From Mangifera indica (Eukaryota > Streptophyta > Magnoliopsida > Sapindales > Anacardiaceae): a stretch of 64,000 bases of DNA. This document shows, in pieces, positions 37,201 through 49,036 of the stretch. Every line of letters begins with the position of its first letter. Positions within the stretch are counted from its first letter, which is position 1. Position numbers and translations under genes: made by a program. Under the pieces are notes generated by a model, which made no database searches, was not told the DNA's origin, and saw only the letters and a program-made list of their open reading frames with translations. The stretch is taken from NCBI RefSeq assembly GCF_011075055.1, contig NC_058143.1:15019057-15083056 (forward strand), in the 5' to 3' direction.

Positions 37201-40200
37201 AGTAAATTGTCTTAGACAAACCATCCCTGCTAATTGAAGCACTTTGAGGGTCAAGGCTTCGCTTTATAACCTCCTCAGGGGTAATCATAACACGTTTAAT
37301 TAATGCATCCTCCAAGGCCACAGGATCACACCTACAACAAAGTAAACTTGAATAATACAATTAAGGGAAAGAAAGAATATGAACTATGGTACTGATATCA
37401 AGAATTCATACATAAGAAGCTCTGCTGCTGTTTTAAGATGGAATTTGGTTGTGTCATCTTTCGGAACTGATGAGTCAACTTCTTTTCCCTTAGCAAATTC
37501 AATATTTCCAATATGAAGTATTGCAGCAACAACTCTGAAAATTGCTTCCTGAAAGAGAGAGCTGGTTAGAGGATGGTCCTTCCTAGTTCTAAGTTTCAAA
37601 GTAGTTAAATGCATAATTCTGTAAAGGGTATACCTGATCCTTCGCATTTATTCCAACGATATCCATAGCTCTCCTTGTGGCAAGATAATCATGGGCATCA
37701 CTTACACCAACTAGTTCAAAGCAACTTGACTGGTTAAGATAGTGAAATGATTTAGGGCTTCCCAGCTTGTACTTGTCAACTTCCTGTTAACAGTAGTAAC
37801 TTCAGCAAGAGATTATAAGAAATTGATATTATTCAACGCACCAAAAACTAGATAAAATCAATCAGACATTTCATTCCAATAGTAAAATACCTCCTGTGGT
37901 GCAGCACAAAGGAGGTAAAAGCAGTGGTAGTTGCGCTCAGGGGAAGCAATTTGGCAAACACGAGATCTCTCCAGAAGGTACGTTCTGATGGCAGCTCCTG
38001 AGATTCTTCCTTGCTTATCAAACTGGATCTCAACAAATTTACCAAAACGACTGCACCAGTATTGATTTCAGGACAAAAATCAATGTCAAACTAGCAAAAA
38101 ATAATAAGAATTCGCCTGCTCTTGTGATAAGTTAAACTTAAAGCATCAAGAGAATGCATGAACAAGAAACAATTAATTCATCAACAAGGAGAATTTAACA
38201 ATATGATGCTTGCTTGGATTTGGTATACTATACATGAGTGAAAGAAACATCTTCATTTCAGAACTTTCGAGTTGAGAGAAATTGGACATAATGGAAACAA
38301 AAGCAACACTCTACTTTTCCATTAGAAGCTCTCTCACCTCGAATTATTATTTCTAACTGTTTTAGCATTTCCAAACGCTTCAAGAACTGGGTTTGACTGC
38401 ATTAGGAGAGTACAATATTCTCATCAACATTCAAATGTGAAACCAAATAAACATATTTGATAGAAGATAATATGGAGTGATAAAACTTCATTAAAGCATA
38501 AAAATTAAAAGTATCCGTTGATCATACTTCAAGAACTTGTTGTTCAACTGTCCGTCCTTCTGTAGCAGTCCTACCACCTAAAAAGGCCAGGTAGCGCATA
38601 AGCATTTTTGTAGTCTCAGTTTTGCCTGCTCCGCTTTCACCACTGACCAGAATTGAATTACTTTTCCCCTCATTGACCATTGCCCTGAAAGCAGTTAAAG
38701 CATAATTGTTGAATATATAGAGAGCAATATACAGCTTCTGGTATGGAATGAAGAAAACCTGTAGGCAACATCAGCTACTGCAAAAACATGAGGACTTAAT
38801 TCTCCAAATGGAGCTCCCCTGTACTGTTGCATCATGTGAGCATCATAGATATGAGGCAATTTTTGGAATGGATTGATGGCAATAAGAATATTTCCAGTAT
38901 ATGTCTGCAATGATGACAAGCATTAGAGATATATGTATTAGCACATGCCACTTTAAGTAAGGACGTAAACTTCATCGATTATAAAGCTTACATAGATTTC
39001 ATTGAGTTCATATCTAATTTTTAAGTTCTCCAGAACTCCAGGCTCATGCAAATAGGACAGCTTTGTCATGTCATCAACGCCCCCAGCAGGAGCTTCCATA
39101 TCTTTTGGGTAAATTTTTGATAAGTTTGCAACAATCTGAAAGTTACCCCATAAATATCAAATGTCAAAAAGTAATGGTAATATAACCACTTATTGAAAGG
39201 TTTACTTTCAAGTTGTGTACTTTTTGGTGGTTTCTACTAAACCATATCATTTAAAGTGATTAAAGGATAAATTTGAAGTATAAGATACTTATAGTTTCAC
39301 TCACTGGAGAAATTGGATATAACAATACATTTTTACTGAAATTCATGTTACTAATAACAAGAAGTTTTTTGTTTTAATATCTCAAAATGTCATTGTTGAT
39401 GCAATGATAAAAAGAAAGGGAACTAAGGTCAAAGATGCAAGTACAATAATTGAATTTAAATAATTGATATTGGAATTTGTTCTTAAAATTCTATAAAGAA
39501 ACAGAAAGAAGTATTAAAATGTTAATTTAAAGTAACTTGGATTCTTGGGCGGTTCACTAACCTTCTTTCCATCACTAGCCTGGATCTCAACATCCTTTCC
39601 TGTAATTTTTGAAACCTGCCCATCAACCCAAGCCAATTCTGGGTGTTCTGCCCAGACATGAGAACCAACAATAATATTTACTGGAGCCGCCTGCAGATGT
39701 CAAGGAAAGTTTTGTAGTGACCACTATAAAGATATTCTTTGAAAAAGAGAAAGATTATGTCCTTCACAGATGAATTTATTTTTGCTCTCTGCTGGTGCAA
39801 TTCATTAAATCGGTGTAGTCAATGAGAAATTTCCACCAACATCACAACAAAATACTGTTTTCTTCTGTAGCGAATTCTATGTAAGCTTTCATTAGATAAT
39901 TCACGCATGCCACCAGACCTTCAAATCTATCATCCTTTGACCATGACAACTTAAGTTAAATCAGCAGAAAACTGAAATTACAAAATGCTATAGGCACAAT
40001 TTGCATCCTAAAGTCCAAAACTTTAGGATGAGCTACTACCTTGTTTCAGATCCTTACAAGATAAAAGAAGACACATAATAATATCTATGCAATGCTAAGG
40101 TTTCACTAGTTGGTTTACTTCACCAGAAGTCAGCTCAGTGCCTTATCTTAATTCCTTGCTGAATAACTAATGAAGGGAAACGTAGTTTGCTGTCTTAGCC

Positions 40201-40542
40201 ATATTATTTACCGATTCAGGGTCAGAATATCTATTTTTTGCCTGTAAATCTGAGAATTTGTTCACCTGACTGCTACTTTGAATCAACATGTCTTGTAATT
40301 TCAAAGTTGTCTGACATAAAATTATAAAATTCAAATCTTAATTACTAGCACACTGCTGGATTTGATTTTATTTTTTGAGTATTCAACAACCTACACAATT
40401 GAAATTAATATATTTGCTTCATAAGAGTCAAATCAATCGCTTTTTGACATGAAACTCGAAATTGATTACACAATCAAGTCCTGTTCAACAGAGCAGAAAT
40501 TGTAAATGAAAACATATAGATTAGCGGAAGTCGACATACCAT
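28285..40542 (-). CDS. Class XI myosin heavy chain (MYA1-like), 38 exons
   Basis: This is an actin-based motor moving organelles and driving cytoplasmic streaming. I traced 38 coding exons whose lengths sum to 4,590 nt (1,529 aa). From the 5' end: 40542-40540 (ATG only), 39690-39562, 39135-38992, 38904-38759, 38684-38528, 38396-38338, 38050-37891, 37783-37634, 37548-37412, 37331-37185, 37055-36954, 36829-36772, 36688-36587, 35677-35640, 35434-35308, 35193-35023, 34886-34755, 34622-34513, 34255-34195, 34028-33851, 33656-33451, 33350-33231, 32732-32634, 32452-32231, 31650-31511, 31331-31220, 31128-31081, 30956-30705, 30606-30451, 30367-30161, 30043-29900, 29745-29675, 29582-29483, 29407-29351, 29240-29184, 29098-29018, 28881-28799, 28408-28285. 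Domains are an SH3-like N-terminus, a motor with P-loop GESGAGKT (156-163) and [11 protein letters not shown] motifs (about 730-880), a coiled coil (about 880-1070) and a dilute/cargo domain (about 1150-1460). The protein ends SFLLPLSD. It is closest to MYA1 (XI-1) by recalled sequence. Confidence 0.95.
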
Positions 40543-40850
40543 TTTCAGGCTATCACCATGAAAATTTGCTTGTCATGGATTACGGCTTCAAGATCCAAAA
40601 GAGCTCTCACCTTTGCAAACCTCAAAATACTTCACCATCCAACTCAAAACCCCAATTCCAATTGGCGATATTAACCAAACCAACCAACCCAATTGGCGAT
40701 ATGTCAAAAATTATAGAAATGAAGAATGGAGAAAATGTAGTTTTGTGTATGGAAGAAGTGAATGTAAGATGGAAGGAAGGGTAATGAAAATGAGAGAGTG
40801 ACATTGTTCAAGAGGAGCTTTGAGTTCGGTTGTTTTCTCCTTTGCTTTCG
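40540..40850 (-). promoter_or_regulatory. Myosin first exon: 5' leader plus lone ATG
   Basis: The only in-frame start that fits exon 2 (beginning AAPVNIIVG) is AAAATG|GTATGT at 40542-40540, so the first intron interrupts the gene directly after the start codon. This arrangement is known in plant class XI myosin genes. Sequence to about 40850 is presumably 5' UTR and core promoter. The open frames at 40506-40804 lie in this leader. Confidence 0.75.
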
Positions 40851-42190
40851 CGCCAATTAGTGGCTCTTGACCGAGTGTAGCTTTTTCATATTAAAATTTG
40901 CTACAACGTTGATTTTCTTTCGTCCACGTGTCTCAATCTAATAAATAATTTGGACAAAATCATATTAATTAATTAATTAACTAGCATTTTAAGATACATT
41001 CTCTTTCTCTTATTTTAAACACCCAAATAAACCTTGGTTTTTTTTTTTTTTAAATGTTTCTTCCATTTAAAATAAGCCTTGTCTATCTTCTTTCTTTGTT
41101 AATGTCATCCTCATGTATTAACAACATTAATAATTTTTGTAAGCAAATTTGAATTTTTTGAGACCTCCCAAAAATAATTTTCTAGTTTCGCTCTTGTTTG
41201 AGGTTAAAGATCATTAGATTTAAATTGTAAAATATTATATTAGTCTAATATAGTGATTTAACGATGGATATATATAGTTGTGAACAAATTTATCGAACAA
41301 TCAAGATAAAAAAATAATATATATATATAATAAAATAAATATTATCTTAATAATCTTTTAACACTTAACGTAGAATTAATAATAAAAAACTTATTATATT
41401 ATTATTGATAATAGAATAATAATATAATCATTTATTATTTACAAAATAAATAAAATAATACAAGTAATAAAAAATAAATTATTAAAATAATTTTTTTGTC
41501 TTTTGAACGAAACCGCCTCTTAAGTGAAATTTTTAGTTTTAGAATTTTATTTTTTGAATTGTATTGTGAATTTCATCTTAGGCTATTTAGTGAGATGAAT
41601 GACCAAAATGTCTTCTTTATAACTAAATGATCATTTTTAATTTTTAATCTTGCATGTTTAGATTATCTCCAATTTCATTGATCGGGATATTCTAAAACTA
41701 TTTATTGAGATTTTTTTAATTAATTTAGTGTATTATAATCATTTTTTTCATCGATCATTTTTATTTGATAAACATATAATTTGAGTATTTTTTTTATATA
41801 TTTTAAATGGGTATTACAAACTTGTGTTATAAAACTTCTATATTTGTGCATGGTATTAGGCATGTTCATCTTTTAATTTGTTATTTTAATAATTGTTTTC
41901 TTATTTTGGATTTTAATTCATATATGAAAAAATAGTAATACATAAAACAATTAATATTATAACATAATCCTCCTCATTCATCCCCTCTATTGACTTGGTT
42001 TTTCTCGCAACCTTCGTTTAACTCATTCCTGCAGATTATAAAGAAAAAGACGTAATAAGTAGTAAACATTTAGTAATTAAACGGTAGTCTAGATGTTTTC
42101 ATAACTCTCGTCAATAACAGATAGCATGACTCTCCTCATCTTTAAAAGAATTTGCATCCCATTTGAGCTAGAATCATCACTATTTGAAGA
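40851..42190. other. AT-rich spacer between myosin gene and coding remnant
   Basis: The part adjacent to 40850 should be myosin promoter. Most of 41200-41960 is extremely AT-rich with no open frame of note. Confidence 0.5.
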
Positions 42191-42209
42191 CACTTTAGGA
42201 CTCATAATC

Positions 42210-42985
42210 AGGCAGTACCTGTTCAAACCCTCGAGTGGCAGATAATTGTGACAACAAGAGCTTCATATCTTCACGAAGTCTCGAAGAATCCTTTCCACTC
42301 CACTGTTCAGCGAGCGGTCCAGAGAATTGTCTTCCTCTGTTGCCAACAGCTACCTTATAATTAAGCATCACTGAGATCCAACAAATTGGATGCCTGCAGA
42401 CCAGTATCACTTGAAACGGGATTCTCTCCATAACTGTTTCATTTGATGTATTTGGCTCACTTCCTGGCTTGCAGTTAGATGTCTCCTCATGTTCATCACT
42501 TCTTGAAACACCTAGAAAAAGGAGATTAGAATAAAATTTGATAGCTGTGATAGCTACGAACTTGTTTTGTAGAAATTCTGGAAGATGGCAACCACAGTTG
42601 CTATAGATACATGGCGACAAGGGAAGAATATGAAATGCAGAGTGACCAGAAGTAATAGAGAAATTTCCGTAAGGTTTGAACTTACAGCTCTCTTTTCGTA
42701 CTTCAATAGGAGATTCAGTGTTGCCAGACAATGGCAGGACATCATCAAGGAAAATAACCTGGCGATCTTTTGACACTTCTCGCTGCCCTTTGGTGACGAA
42801 GGGACATCACCGGTGGAAATAAGCTTCCTCTCCTCTGATAGATCAACAGGAGCTTCAGCATCTCGCATTTTCAGATGATTAAGTTTACCCTCCTCAGATA
42901 CATTAATAGGGGTTTCAGTAGTGGATTATGGAGAGACTACATTTAGGGTTATAAGCTTCATCTATTTGGTTACATCAACGAGATA
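42210..42985 (-). pseudogene. Frameshifted coding remnant, possibly COP1-interacting-protein-related
   Basis: The minus strand has protein-like blocks in different frames. They are PVDLSEERKLISTGDVP (about 42850-42795), SKDRQVIFLDDVLPLSGN (about 42773-42720), SRSDEHEETSNCKPGSEPN (about 42510-42450), SSDTGLQASNLLDLSDA (about 42412-42362) and KVAVGNRGRQFSGPLAEQW followed by SGKDSSRLREDMKLLLSQLS (about 42356-42240). Moving from the third to the fourth block and from the fourth to the fifth needs a frame change with no intron between. A further change separates the first two. Upstream, a diverged repeat of the VDLSEE block contains in-frame stops. The last blocks recall conserved C-terminal segments of large plant proteins annotated as COP1-interacting-protein-related; that link is from memory and weak. 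Confidence 0.5.
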
Positions 42986-44145
42986 TTCCCTGGAATTTGA
43001 TGGTGTAGGGACATCATGCACCGAAAATCTGAAGCTCGCAAACTAATATTTGTATTGAAAATAAACTATATACTTACAGGTCAAGCTTATAGATAACAAG
43101 CAAATGAAAGAAAAACGGTTCTGGGAAGATGAGCATCATAGAACAAGAAGTAACCAAGCCAAGTTCATTAGAGGAGATTAAAACACCTCCAAGCTTGACA
43201 AGATGGCAAACCAGAAGCTACCAAGCTATATTAATAACAAAATGGCGAAAAACTCAGCAAACTTAAAACCTTAAATCCACCGGTTGCAAAGGACCAAAAA
43301 TCATTAACAGGCCAACGTAAGTCAAAAGCAAAAGCTGACAAAACAAGAAACATCAGCGAGTAGCTATCATCATCTGGACGACAAAAACCAAAACCAAAAT
43401 ATAAAACTTTCATAGCTAAAAGAAGTTTATTAAACCAATTGTCATTAAAGATCAACAATTACACATCAATCAATGCAACAGTCACATTCATCCAAAACAT
43501 AGATTAATCTGACGGACAGCATCAGCCGATGACAATCAAATTCACGTCATCATTCAACAGAAACAATCACACAACAAAATACGATAACAAAAGCCTAAAG
43601 AAATGAAATTTCTGACATGTTCGTGTGGAGAACTCGGAAGGAGAGAAGAAAATCAATGCGGGCCAGGTTGAAAATGACGACAAAGAACGTAACCAATGTA
43701 GTAATTGCCAAAGATACAAAGATTAGAACGAAGAAAAACAAACGCTAATAAAATATACAGACAATAGTGCACATTGTTTTTACTTCGTTAATGACGAAGA
43801 AATCAAAAGAAATACTTGCCCACCTGACAAAAAAGACGGTTACTGATTTACCGAAAGTTGAAATTACCAATCCAATAAAAAAAAATGGTGAAAATTTACA
43901 TTAATAAAGAATCCAAGTACTTCAAAAACCCTCTTGCATATTTCTAAAATTAGTCAAGATTTACCCTAATCTTGACTAACTGCCCAAATAGAAGATGGTT
44001 AGTTAAGCAGTGATGAAATAAAGTACTAGGAATGAGTTGGGATGGTTTGACAGTTGAAACTTAACCTGACTGAAAGAATCACTTTTACCAAAATGTCCTT
44101 GGTCATTCTGGTCTTTAGCTTGTTTGAGAGAGTTATTTTTTTAAG

Positions 44146-44290
44146 AAAAAATTATATGTACATAAGATAAGTATAAATTTATGTATAAAAATAATATGTT
44201 TTTATGTGATAGAATCATTTTAAATTAAAGATAAAATAATATCATAATATATTATCGTTTATACACAATTCTATACTAATTATTTATACA
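44146..44290. repeat. AT-rich foldback repeat, copy 4 of 5
   Basis: It contains the same ATTTTAAATTAAAGATAAAA core flanked by ATAATATGTTTTTATGTGAT and ATCATAATATATTATCGTTT. Ends are approximate. Confidence 0.55.
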
Positions 44291-45404
44291 CACTCAAAGG
44301 ACTTAATTTTTAACAAATGACAAAATTGAGAAGACGCTGGAAAAGGATAACAAAAGAGGAGGGAGAGAGAACAGACCAGTGACGATACCTGAAAAAGGGA
44401 AAAGAGAAAAGAAAAAATCCTAAGAGAAAAAGTACAAAATTTTAAAATTTAATTCTAAGAAAAATTATTAGTTTTTTAAATCTAGCAAAACAATAAATAA
44501 TGTTAATTAGTGTTGTTAATTTTAATCATCTACAAATAGGTGTTTGAATTTTTAATAGTTAAAAATTACCAATTTGGAAACGCAATGAACTTTGGGTGGG
44601 AATAAACCTTTTGGCCTTTTTATGATCTGTACAAGGTAATCTAATTATTAGATCATCGCAGTATTTAAAGATTATCAAAATAATAATGGTTTTGTTATCA
44701 TTTTAACTTTATTTGTTAATTTTTTTAAAACAAAAATATCTTACTTTTAATTAATATAATAAATGATATTAAAAATATTTTTAAATAATTATACCAAATG
44801 ATTTTCAATACATTTAAGTAAAATAATATTATAATATTATTCTATTATAGCTAATCAAATACAATAATTACCTATATCTATCAATTTTAATAATTTATTA
44901 CCAAATATCTTTAAAGTAATTATGTATTTATTATTTTTAGTGATAAAGCATTATTTCTAACAATCTCCTAAATATAATAAATTATTAAGTATAAATTATT
45001 AATATGTTTAATAAAATTTAACAAAAATATATTTGTATAAATAATTATTATATTTATTGAGAAGTAATAAAAAATATTGATACATTATTTTACTTAAATG
45101 TTATTAAATTAATTATTATAAAATATATTTCATATTATTTATTATATTAATTAAAAATAAATATATTTTTATTTTAAAAAATTAATAAATAAAAATATAA
45201 GGGCATATTTAAACACCTAAAGTTGATATATTAATAAGCTTACTTTTTATATTACTTGATATATCACTTTTAATAATAGAAAATTATCAAAAATTTTTAT
45301 TATAGACAAATCAAACAAAGTAATCCTATATTAACAGAGTAATCTGTACACACCGAAAACCAAAACACTCCCTTATGTATATACTAATCAATTAAAAAAG
45401 ATAA

Positions 45405-45530
45405 AATTTTATGCACAAATAATAATATATCACCATATGATTAAATATTATTTTATTTTTAACTTTTAATTATCTAATTATATAATGATATATCATTATT
45501 TATATATAAAATTATATACATAACAATACT
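45405..45530. repeat. AT-rich foldback repeat, copy 5 of 5 (inverted)
   Basis: The core appears in inverted orientation (ATTTTATTTTTAACTTTTAA) relative to the other copies. Arms are TAATAATATATCACCATATG and ATTATATAATGATATATCAT. It lies about 200 bp upstream of the MUSTANG-like gene's probable transcription start. Confidence 0.5.
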
Positions 45531-45983
45531 CTTCCAAAAAAAAAAAAAGGGGCAAAACAGTAAATGTGAAAAACGTAGCAAATTATGACATAAATACCCT
45601 TGTGTTTCTCGCAACAACAATAAGCTCTGGATTTCCCTTCTCAACCCTCACCACCACTCTCCCTCTTCTGCCCCTGTAATTTCCTTTCCCAATCCAACCC
45701 TTCCCACAACTCTTCACTGCCCTTCTCTTCTCTTGCTATTTACCAGATCAATTTACCCGCCAATTTTCCTTCTCTCCATTTTTTCAAATTTCCCCCAATT
45801 CCCTCAAACCCTAACTCTTTACTCCGACCCCGACTCCCGCTTCTTCCTTGCCGTGTTGTGTCGCGTTCTTGTTTCTTTCTTCGTGTGTAGCAATACCCAC
45901 TTCCTTTTTTTGCTGGTTCCTTTTGTTTTAAGAGGGTGTGGTTTCGGAGACCGGTAGGTTTTCATGTGCGTTGTGAAGTTCAG

Positions 45984-46671
45984 GTAAGATTTGATGTTCA
46001 TTGTTGGGAACTTTTGTTTTTTGGGTTTTTGTTATTTTGTCATGTTTTAAATTCTTTTTTCAGTTTCTTGGGTTTTATGGATGTTTTCAATAAATGGGTG
46101 TGAACTGAGTTCTGTTGAGATTTGTTTATTTTGCTTTAATGTGTCTTTTTGGATGATCGTTGTTAATTATGTTACTGTGTTTGCTGCTCTTGATTATTGC
46201 TTTAGATTGATGTTTATAGCATCACGTTTTCTATAATTTGGTGATTGTGGCTATAGTTGCGGAAATAAATATATTTTATGAACAATTTGTATACGATTGT
46301 CAAATTGAAAGATTAGCATCTAGTGGACTGTTGGATTTGGTATGTTTTCTGCATAAAACTGCTGAGTTACTTGCAATTCTCACTGGTATTGTATAACAAA
46401 TTCTGAAATTTCACGGTTTATTATTTGTCATAGAGCTTGCGAATTCAATGTGGAACAGTGCATGGAGGTTTTAAATTTTGGTTGCCCAGTTTCTTTTGTC
46501 GATGTCATGTATGGAAAATTTGGTAATGTTTGGATGCCTTTTTCTTTTGTTATGGGAAATGTTTGGGGTCATTTTGGAATGAGACTTGTTTTTGTTTTGA
46601 GTATTTGTGTGGATTTGAAATAAATGAAACAACTTTTGATTTAACAGTAGCATCTGTTAAACAACTTTCAG
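45984..46671 (+). other. Probable 5'-UTR intron of the MUSTANG-like gene
   Basis: The donor TTCAG|GTAAGATTT (45983/45984) and the acceptor ACTTTCAG|GCATTT (46671/46672) bracket T-rich sequence typical of a plant intron. The upstream pyrimidine-rich stretch (about 45620-45983) looks like a first noncoding exon. Leader introns are common in this gene type. The prediction is from splice-site appearance only. Confidence 0.55.
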
Positions 46672-46783
46672 GCATTTATCGACACAATCAAAAGAGCAGT
46701 GTCTTTGATCATCTGAATACCAATTTGTAGTTCTTTTTGACGGCTGATATTGTGTTGATGATATTTCGTGATTGACTTCTTTA

Positions 46784-49036
46784 ATGGCAAACCACGATTT
46801 GATTCTTGGGCAACGACGCAATTTAGGTATGGGGCAGAACCAACAGCTGGTACTCGGTCATAATCATAACTTGGGTCTGGGCCAGAACCATGAGATGGAA
46901 ATGGGACAAACTCATGAGCATCATTTGGGTTTAGGACAGCAAAACCATGAATTGGGTTTAGGACATCCTCATGATCAAGACTTGGGTTTAGGACAGAACC
47001 ATGACCAACAAGAGGAAGATGGTCAGGATTACAGACATGAGAATGATTTAGCTATGGAACGGAAACCTGATCATGGTGACCATGAATTGGCTCTGACTGA
47101 ACAAGGTCATGAGTTAGCTTTGGCCGAGCATAATGAACTGGCTGTTTCAGAAAGCCAAGATCTTGATGAGAATCTAGAATTAGCAGTGGACCAGCACCAT
47201 GAAATGGCTATTGAAGCTGTTGATGATTTGAGTGTCCATCATTCCCATCTTGTAGTTAGCAGTCCTGTTATACAGGCTCGTACTATTGCTCAAAATCCAA
47301 CTTATGAGTTGACGGTTGGGCAAGAGTTCCCAGATGTTAAGAGCTGCCGCAGGGCATTGAGAGATACAGCTATTGCCCTTCACTTTGAAATGCAGACCAT
47401 AAAGTCTGACAAGACTCGTTTTACTGCCAAATGTGCATCTGAGGGATGCCCATGGCGCATACATGCTGCAAAGCTCCCAGGTGTTCCGACGTTCACAATC
47501 CGGACCATTCATGAGAGCCATACATGTGGAGGAATTTCTCATCTTGGCCATCAGCAAGCCTCAGTTCAGTGGGTTGCAAATTCTGTTGAGCAACAGCTTA
47601 GGGAAAATCCTAGTTATAAGCCTAAGGAGATATTGGAGGAGATTCATCGGGTTCATGGTATTACCTTATCATACAAGCAAGCCTGGCGAGGCAAGGAGCG
47701 GATCATGGCTGCCATGCGTGGGTCTTTTGAAGAAGGGTATCGTTTGCTTCCTCAATACTGTGAGCAGGTAAAACGAACAAATCCAGGGAGTATTGCATCG
47801 GTTTACGGAAATCCAGCTGATAACTGCTTTCAGCGTCTCTTTATATCATTCCAGGCATCAATTTATGGTTTTCTGAATGCCTGTCGACCCCTCCTTGGAC
47901 TTGATAGGACATTTTTGAAAAGCAAATACCTGGGTACTTTGCTTCTTGCTACTGGTTTTGACGGAGATGGCGCTCTGTTTCCTTTGGCATTTGGTGTTGT
48001 TGATGAGGAGAATGATGATAATTGGATGTGGTTTCTGTCTGAACTTCATAATCTGCTTGAGATTAATACAGAAAACATGCCAAGACTTACGATTTTATCA
48101 GACAGGCAGAAGGGCGTTGTAGATGGAGTGGAAGCAAACTTTCCAACTGCTTTTCATGGGTTTTGCATGCGGCACTTGAGTGAAAGCTTTCGCAAGGAGT
48201 TCAATAACACAATGCTTGTCAACCTTTTGTGGGAAGCTGCTCATGCTTTGACTGTGATTGAATTTGAAGCAAAAATTTTGGAGATTGAGGAGATATCTCA
48301 GGATGCTGCTTATTGGATACGGCGAATTCCCCCCCGTTTGTGGGCCACAGCTTATTTTGAGGGGACAAGGTTTGGTCATTTGACAGCTAACATAGTTGAA
48401 TCATTAAATACTTGGATTTTAGAAGCCTCTGGGCTTCCTATCATTCAGATGATGGAGTGCATTAGGAGGCAGCTCATGACTTGGTTCAATGAACGTCGAG
48501 AGGCCAGCATGCAGTGGACATCAATTCTTGTGCCTTCTGCTGAGAGGCGTGTTGCGGAAGCCCTAGAACATGCACGCACTTATCAGGTACTTCGTGCTAA
48601 TGAAGCTGAATTTGAAGTTATATCTCATGAAGGAACAAACATTGTGGACATTCGAAACCGCTGCTGCCTTTGTCGGGGCTGGCAGTTGTATGGCTTACCC
48701 TGTGCTCATGCTGTGGCTGCTCTTCTCTCTTGTAGACAGAATGTCCATAGGTTTACTGAGAGTTGTTTCACTGTAGCAACCTATAGAAAGACATATTCGC
48801 AGACCATTCATCCAATTCCAGATAAAAGTCTTTGGAAAGAATCGTCAGAGGGAGACCCAAATGCACACACAGCTGTTGAGCTTATTATCAACCCACCAAA
48901 ATCACTTAGGCCTCCTGGTCGACCACGAAAGAAGCGAGTTCGGGCAGAAGATAGGGGACGTGTTAAGAGAGTTGTGCATTGTAGTCGTTGCAACCAGACA
49001 GGCCATTTTAGAACAACGTGTGCAGCACCAATCTAG
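46784..49036 (+). CDS. MUSTANG-like domesticated Mutator transposase
   Basis: This is a host-domesticated MULE transposase-derived protein, presumed nuclear DNA-binding; the family affects growth and flowering in Arabidopsis. A single uninterrupted coding exon encodes 750 aa. The first ATG (ATGGCAAACCAC) is at 46784; an extension to 46772 would need a TTG. Residues about 5-150 are degenerate repeats of LGLGQNHE/ELALAEH type, rich in His, Gln and Leu. A MuDR-type DNA-binding domain follows (about 175-255, with CASEGCPWRIHAAK). The MULE catalytic region has a DDE-like triad: Asp374 in GLDRTFLK, Asp440 in LSDRQKG and Glu539 in ANIVESLN. A SWIM zinc finger spans C628xC630...C640xH642, and a CCHC knuckle (CSRCNQTGHFRTTC) lies at the C-terminus. 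No terminal inverted repeats were seen around the gene, as expected for a domesticated copy. It neighbours the FLK-like gene, as MUG1 does in Arabidopsis by my recollection. Confidence 0.92.
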   Translation: MANHDLILGQRRNLGMGQNQQLVLGHNHNLGLGQNHEMEMGQTHEHHLGLGQQNHELGLGHPHDQDLGLGQNHDQQEEDGQDYRHENDLAMERKPDHGDHELALTEQGHELALAEHNELAVSESQDLDENLELAVDQHHEMAIEAVDDLSVHHSHLVVSSPVIQARTIAQNPTYELTVGQEFPDVKSCRRALRDTAIALHFEMQTIKSDKTRFTAKCASEGCPWRIHAAKLPGVPTFTIRTIHESHTCGGISHLGHQQASVQWVANSVEQQLRENPSYKPKEILEEIHRVHGITLSYKQAWRGKERIMAAMRGSFEEGYRLLPQYCEQVKRTNPGSIASVYGNPADNCFQRLFISFQASIYGFLNACRPLLGLDRTFLKSKYLGTLLLATGFDGDGALFPLAFGVVDEENDDNWMWFLSELHNLLEINTENMPRLTILSDRQKGVVDGVEANFPTAFHGFCMRHLSESFRKEFNNTMLVNLLWEAAHALTVIEFEAKILEIEEISQDAAYWIRRIPPRLWATAYFEGTRFGHLTANIVESLNTWILEASGLPIIQMMECIRRQLMTWFNERREASMQWTSILVPSAERRVAEALEHARTYQVLRANEAEFEVISHEGTNIVDIRNRCCLCRGWQLYGLPCAHAVAALLSCRQNVHRFTESCFTVATYRKTYSQTIHPIPDKSLWKESSEGDPNAHTAVELIINPPKSLRPPGRPRKKRVRAEDRGRVKRVVHCSRCNQTGHFRTTCAAPI

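Larger units (their letters stand above)
43000..45700. other. Spacer with AT-rich transposon debris
   Basis: From 43000 to 44000 no gene is recognised; the 43231-43458 frame has no similarity I know. From 44140 to 45540 the sequence is dominated by AT-rich repeat debris: two foldback repeats (listed), a fragment of the GGTGGGAATAA foldback family at about 44380-44620 (ending CTTTGGGTGGGAATAA), and an AT-rich block at about 44630-45350 whose ends carry loosely inverted GTACA..GGTAATC / GAGTAATCTGTAC motifs. Confidence 0.45.

Noticed and set aside
44630..45350. Possible complete AT-rich transposon with GGTAATC / GATTACT ends
   Set aside because: The end similarity is loose and no target duplication was found, so it is noted only as debris.
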